DNA from: an uncultured Lautropia sp.
GTDB taxonomy: Bacteria > Pseudomonadota > Gammaproteobacteria > Burkholderiales > Burkholderiaceae_E
Reading direction: 5' to 3'
Length of the DNA stretch: 5,778 bases
Assembly (NCBI GenBank): GCA_938046755.1
Contig: CALIXC010000095.1
Location: 1-5,778 of the forward strand
The notes under the pieces are model-generated. The model was not told where the DNA came from. It did not search any database and saw only the letters and a program-made list of their open reading frames with translations. Shown piece after piece: positions 5,309 through 5,778 of this stretch; the first letter of the stretch is position 1, and the number at the start of each line of letters is the position of its first letter. Made by a program: the position numbers and the translations under genes.

Positions 5309-5619
5309 GCAGCGCCGATGATCTGGATGCCTACGAGAGCAGACTCGAGCTCGATCTGTACCGCGAGTACAAGGACGTGGTGAACATCTTCGCCTACGCC
5401 GTCGAGACCGAACGGCGCTTCTACCTGTGCAACGCGGTCGACCTCAAGGTGCGCACCGAGGGCGGCGACGTCTACTACGAGGTCTCCCTCGGCGACGCCT
5501 GGGTCTGGGACATGTACCGGCCCAGCCGCTTCGTGAAGTCGGCCAAGGTCCTCACCTTCCGCGACGTCTCCATCGAGGAGATCCAGCACACCGACCTCGA
5601 GGTGCCGGAGACGAAGTGA
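5305..5619 (+). CDS. DUF2469 family protein (conserved actinobacterial small protein)
   Basis: Complete 104-residue acidic protein. DAYESRLELDLYREYKDVV, FAYAVETERRFYLCNAV and DAWVWDMYRPSRFVKS are the characteristic DUF2469 blocks; the family is found next to rnhB in actinobacteria and its function is unknown. There is no signal peptide or membrane segment, so it is probably cytoplasmic. The start overlaps the rnhB stop in ATGA, so ribosomes finishing rnhB can re-initiate here; no separate ribosome binding site is needed. It ends with TGA at 5617-5619. Its presence is strong evidence that the right end of the window is actinobacterial, in contrast to the proteobacterial genes to the left. Confidence 0.92.
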   Translation: MSSADDLDAYESRLELDLYREYKDVVNIFAYAVETERRFYLCNAVDLKVRTEGGDVYYEVSLGDAWVWDMYRPSRFVKSAKVLTFRDVSIEEIQHTDLEVPETK

Positions 5620-5638
5620 GTCCGGCCCCGGACGGACC

Positions 5639-5647
5639 TGTGGACAA
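5639..5647 (-). promoter_or_regulatory. Perfect match to an actinobacterial DnaA box
   Basis: The minus strand reads TTGTCCACA, the DnaA-box form favoured in high-GC actinobacteria. It lies 20 bp after the DUF2469 stop in the 77-bp gap before the yraN-like start. A single box does not make an origin; it might bind DnaA as a regulator or titration site, or be chance. Confidence 0.35.
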
Positions 5648-5696
5648 CTGATCGGAACGGCCCGCGCCGACCACACTCCCAACGGAGGTGGTGGTG

Positions 5697-5778
5697 ATGA
5701 GCACCAGATCGACGGGCAGAGGAACGACGGGGGCATCGCGGGGAGCCGTGCCGGTGGGCGCCCGGCGCACGGGCGATG
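5697..5778 (+). CDS. Start of a gene, possibly YraN/UPF0102 endonuclease-like protein, cut by the window edge
   Basis: An ATG at 5697 follows a strong ribosome binding site GGAGG (5684-5688) with 8-nt spacing. In-frame GTGs at 5691 and 5694 are too close to it. The 27 visible residues are Ser-, Thr-, Gly- and Arg-rich (MSTRSTGRGTTGASRGAVPV, then GARRTGD) and contain no diagnostic motif. In actinobacteria the gene after rnhB and DUF2469 is commonly yraN, followed by comM, and YraN proteins often start with a variable basic leader before a conserved GE-x-x-A region that would lie just outside. The start is well supported; the identity is inferred from gene order only. Confidence 0.5.
   Translation, partial: MSTRSTGRGTTGASRGAVPVGARRTGD

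Noticed and set aside
1..5778. A new defence, toxin-antitoxin, retron or CRISPR-like system
   Set aside because: All convincing genes belong to known housekeeping or accessory families, no spaced repeats or reverse transcriptase or nuclease-immunity pairs are visible, and the mixed gene content is explained by the two joins.

Overview
This window looks like a chimera of DNA from two unrelated kinds of bacteria, not one natural locus. Both ends (about 1-550 and about 5095-5778) read as high-GC actinobacterial DNA: the end of trpG/pabA and the start of trpD on the left, and the order rnhB (3' end) - DUF2469 - yraN-like start on the right. That right-hand order is a familiar actinobacterial chromosomal block. 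The 4.5 kb between them reads as a proteobacterial, probably beta (Burkholderiales-like), chromosome segment. It carries a periplasmic solute-binding protein, a TIGR01777 epimerase, a DUF2214 membrane protein, a SMUG1-type uracil-DNA glycosylase and a PIG3-type quinone oxidoreductase. Species names cannot be fixed from sequence alone; a mixed community sample or an amplified single cell would explain the mixture.

Layout. On the + strand, trpG ends at 176 and trpD starts at 251 behind a good ribosome binding site. trpD runs only through its N-terminal helical domain before the sequence switches, near 540-575, into the tail of a minus-strand solute-binding protein gene. Four minus-strand genes follow, in transcription order SMUG1 (4525 to 3665), DUF2214 (3480 to 3016), the epimerase (2825 to 1896) and the solute-binding protein (1623 to the left junction). 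Gaps of 184-272 bp suggest separate promoters more than a tight operon. Divergent from SMUG1, the quinone oxidoreductase starts at 4838. It is cut after about 87 codons and continues in frame into the C-terminal part of RNase HII. rnhB overlaps DUF2469 by 4 nt (ATGA), and a yraN-like gene begins at 5697 and leaves the window.

How the genes work together. Within the central block there is no shared pathway: base-excision repair, an uncharacterised membrane protein, an uncharacterised sugar-epimerase-like protein and a solute-binding protein are ordinary housekeeping or accessory genes. On the left, TrpG and TrpD belong to tryptophan synthesis. On the right, RNase HII, DUF2469 and YraN form the conserved actinobacterial cluster. 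I found no transposase, integrase, attachment site, CRISPR array, tRNA or rRNA, and no credible new defence or mobile system. The most noteworthy points are the two chimeric joins (one making an accidental in-frame fusion), the strikingly animal-like SMUG1, short tandem repeats near the N-termini of trpD and SMUG1, and an operator-like palindrome upstream of the epimerase.
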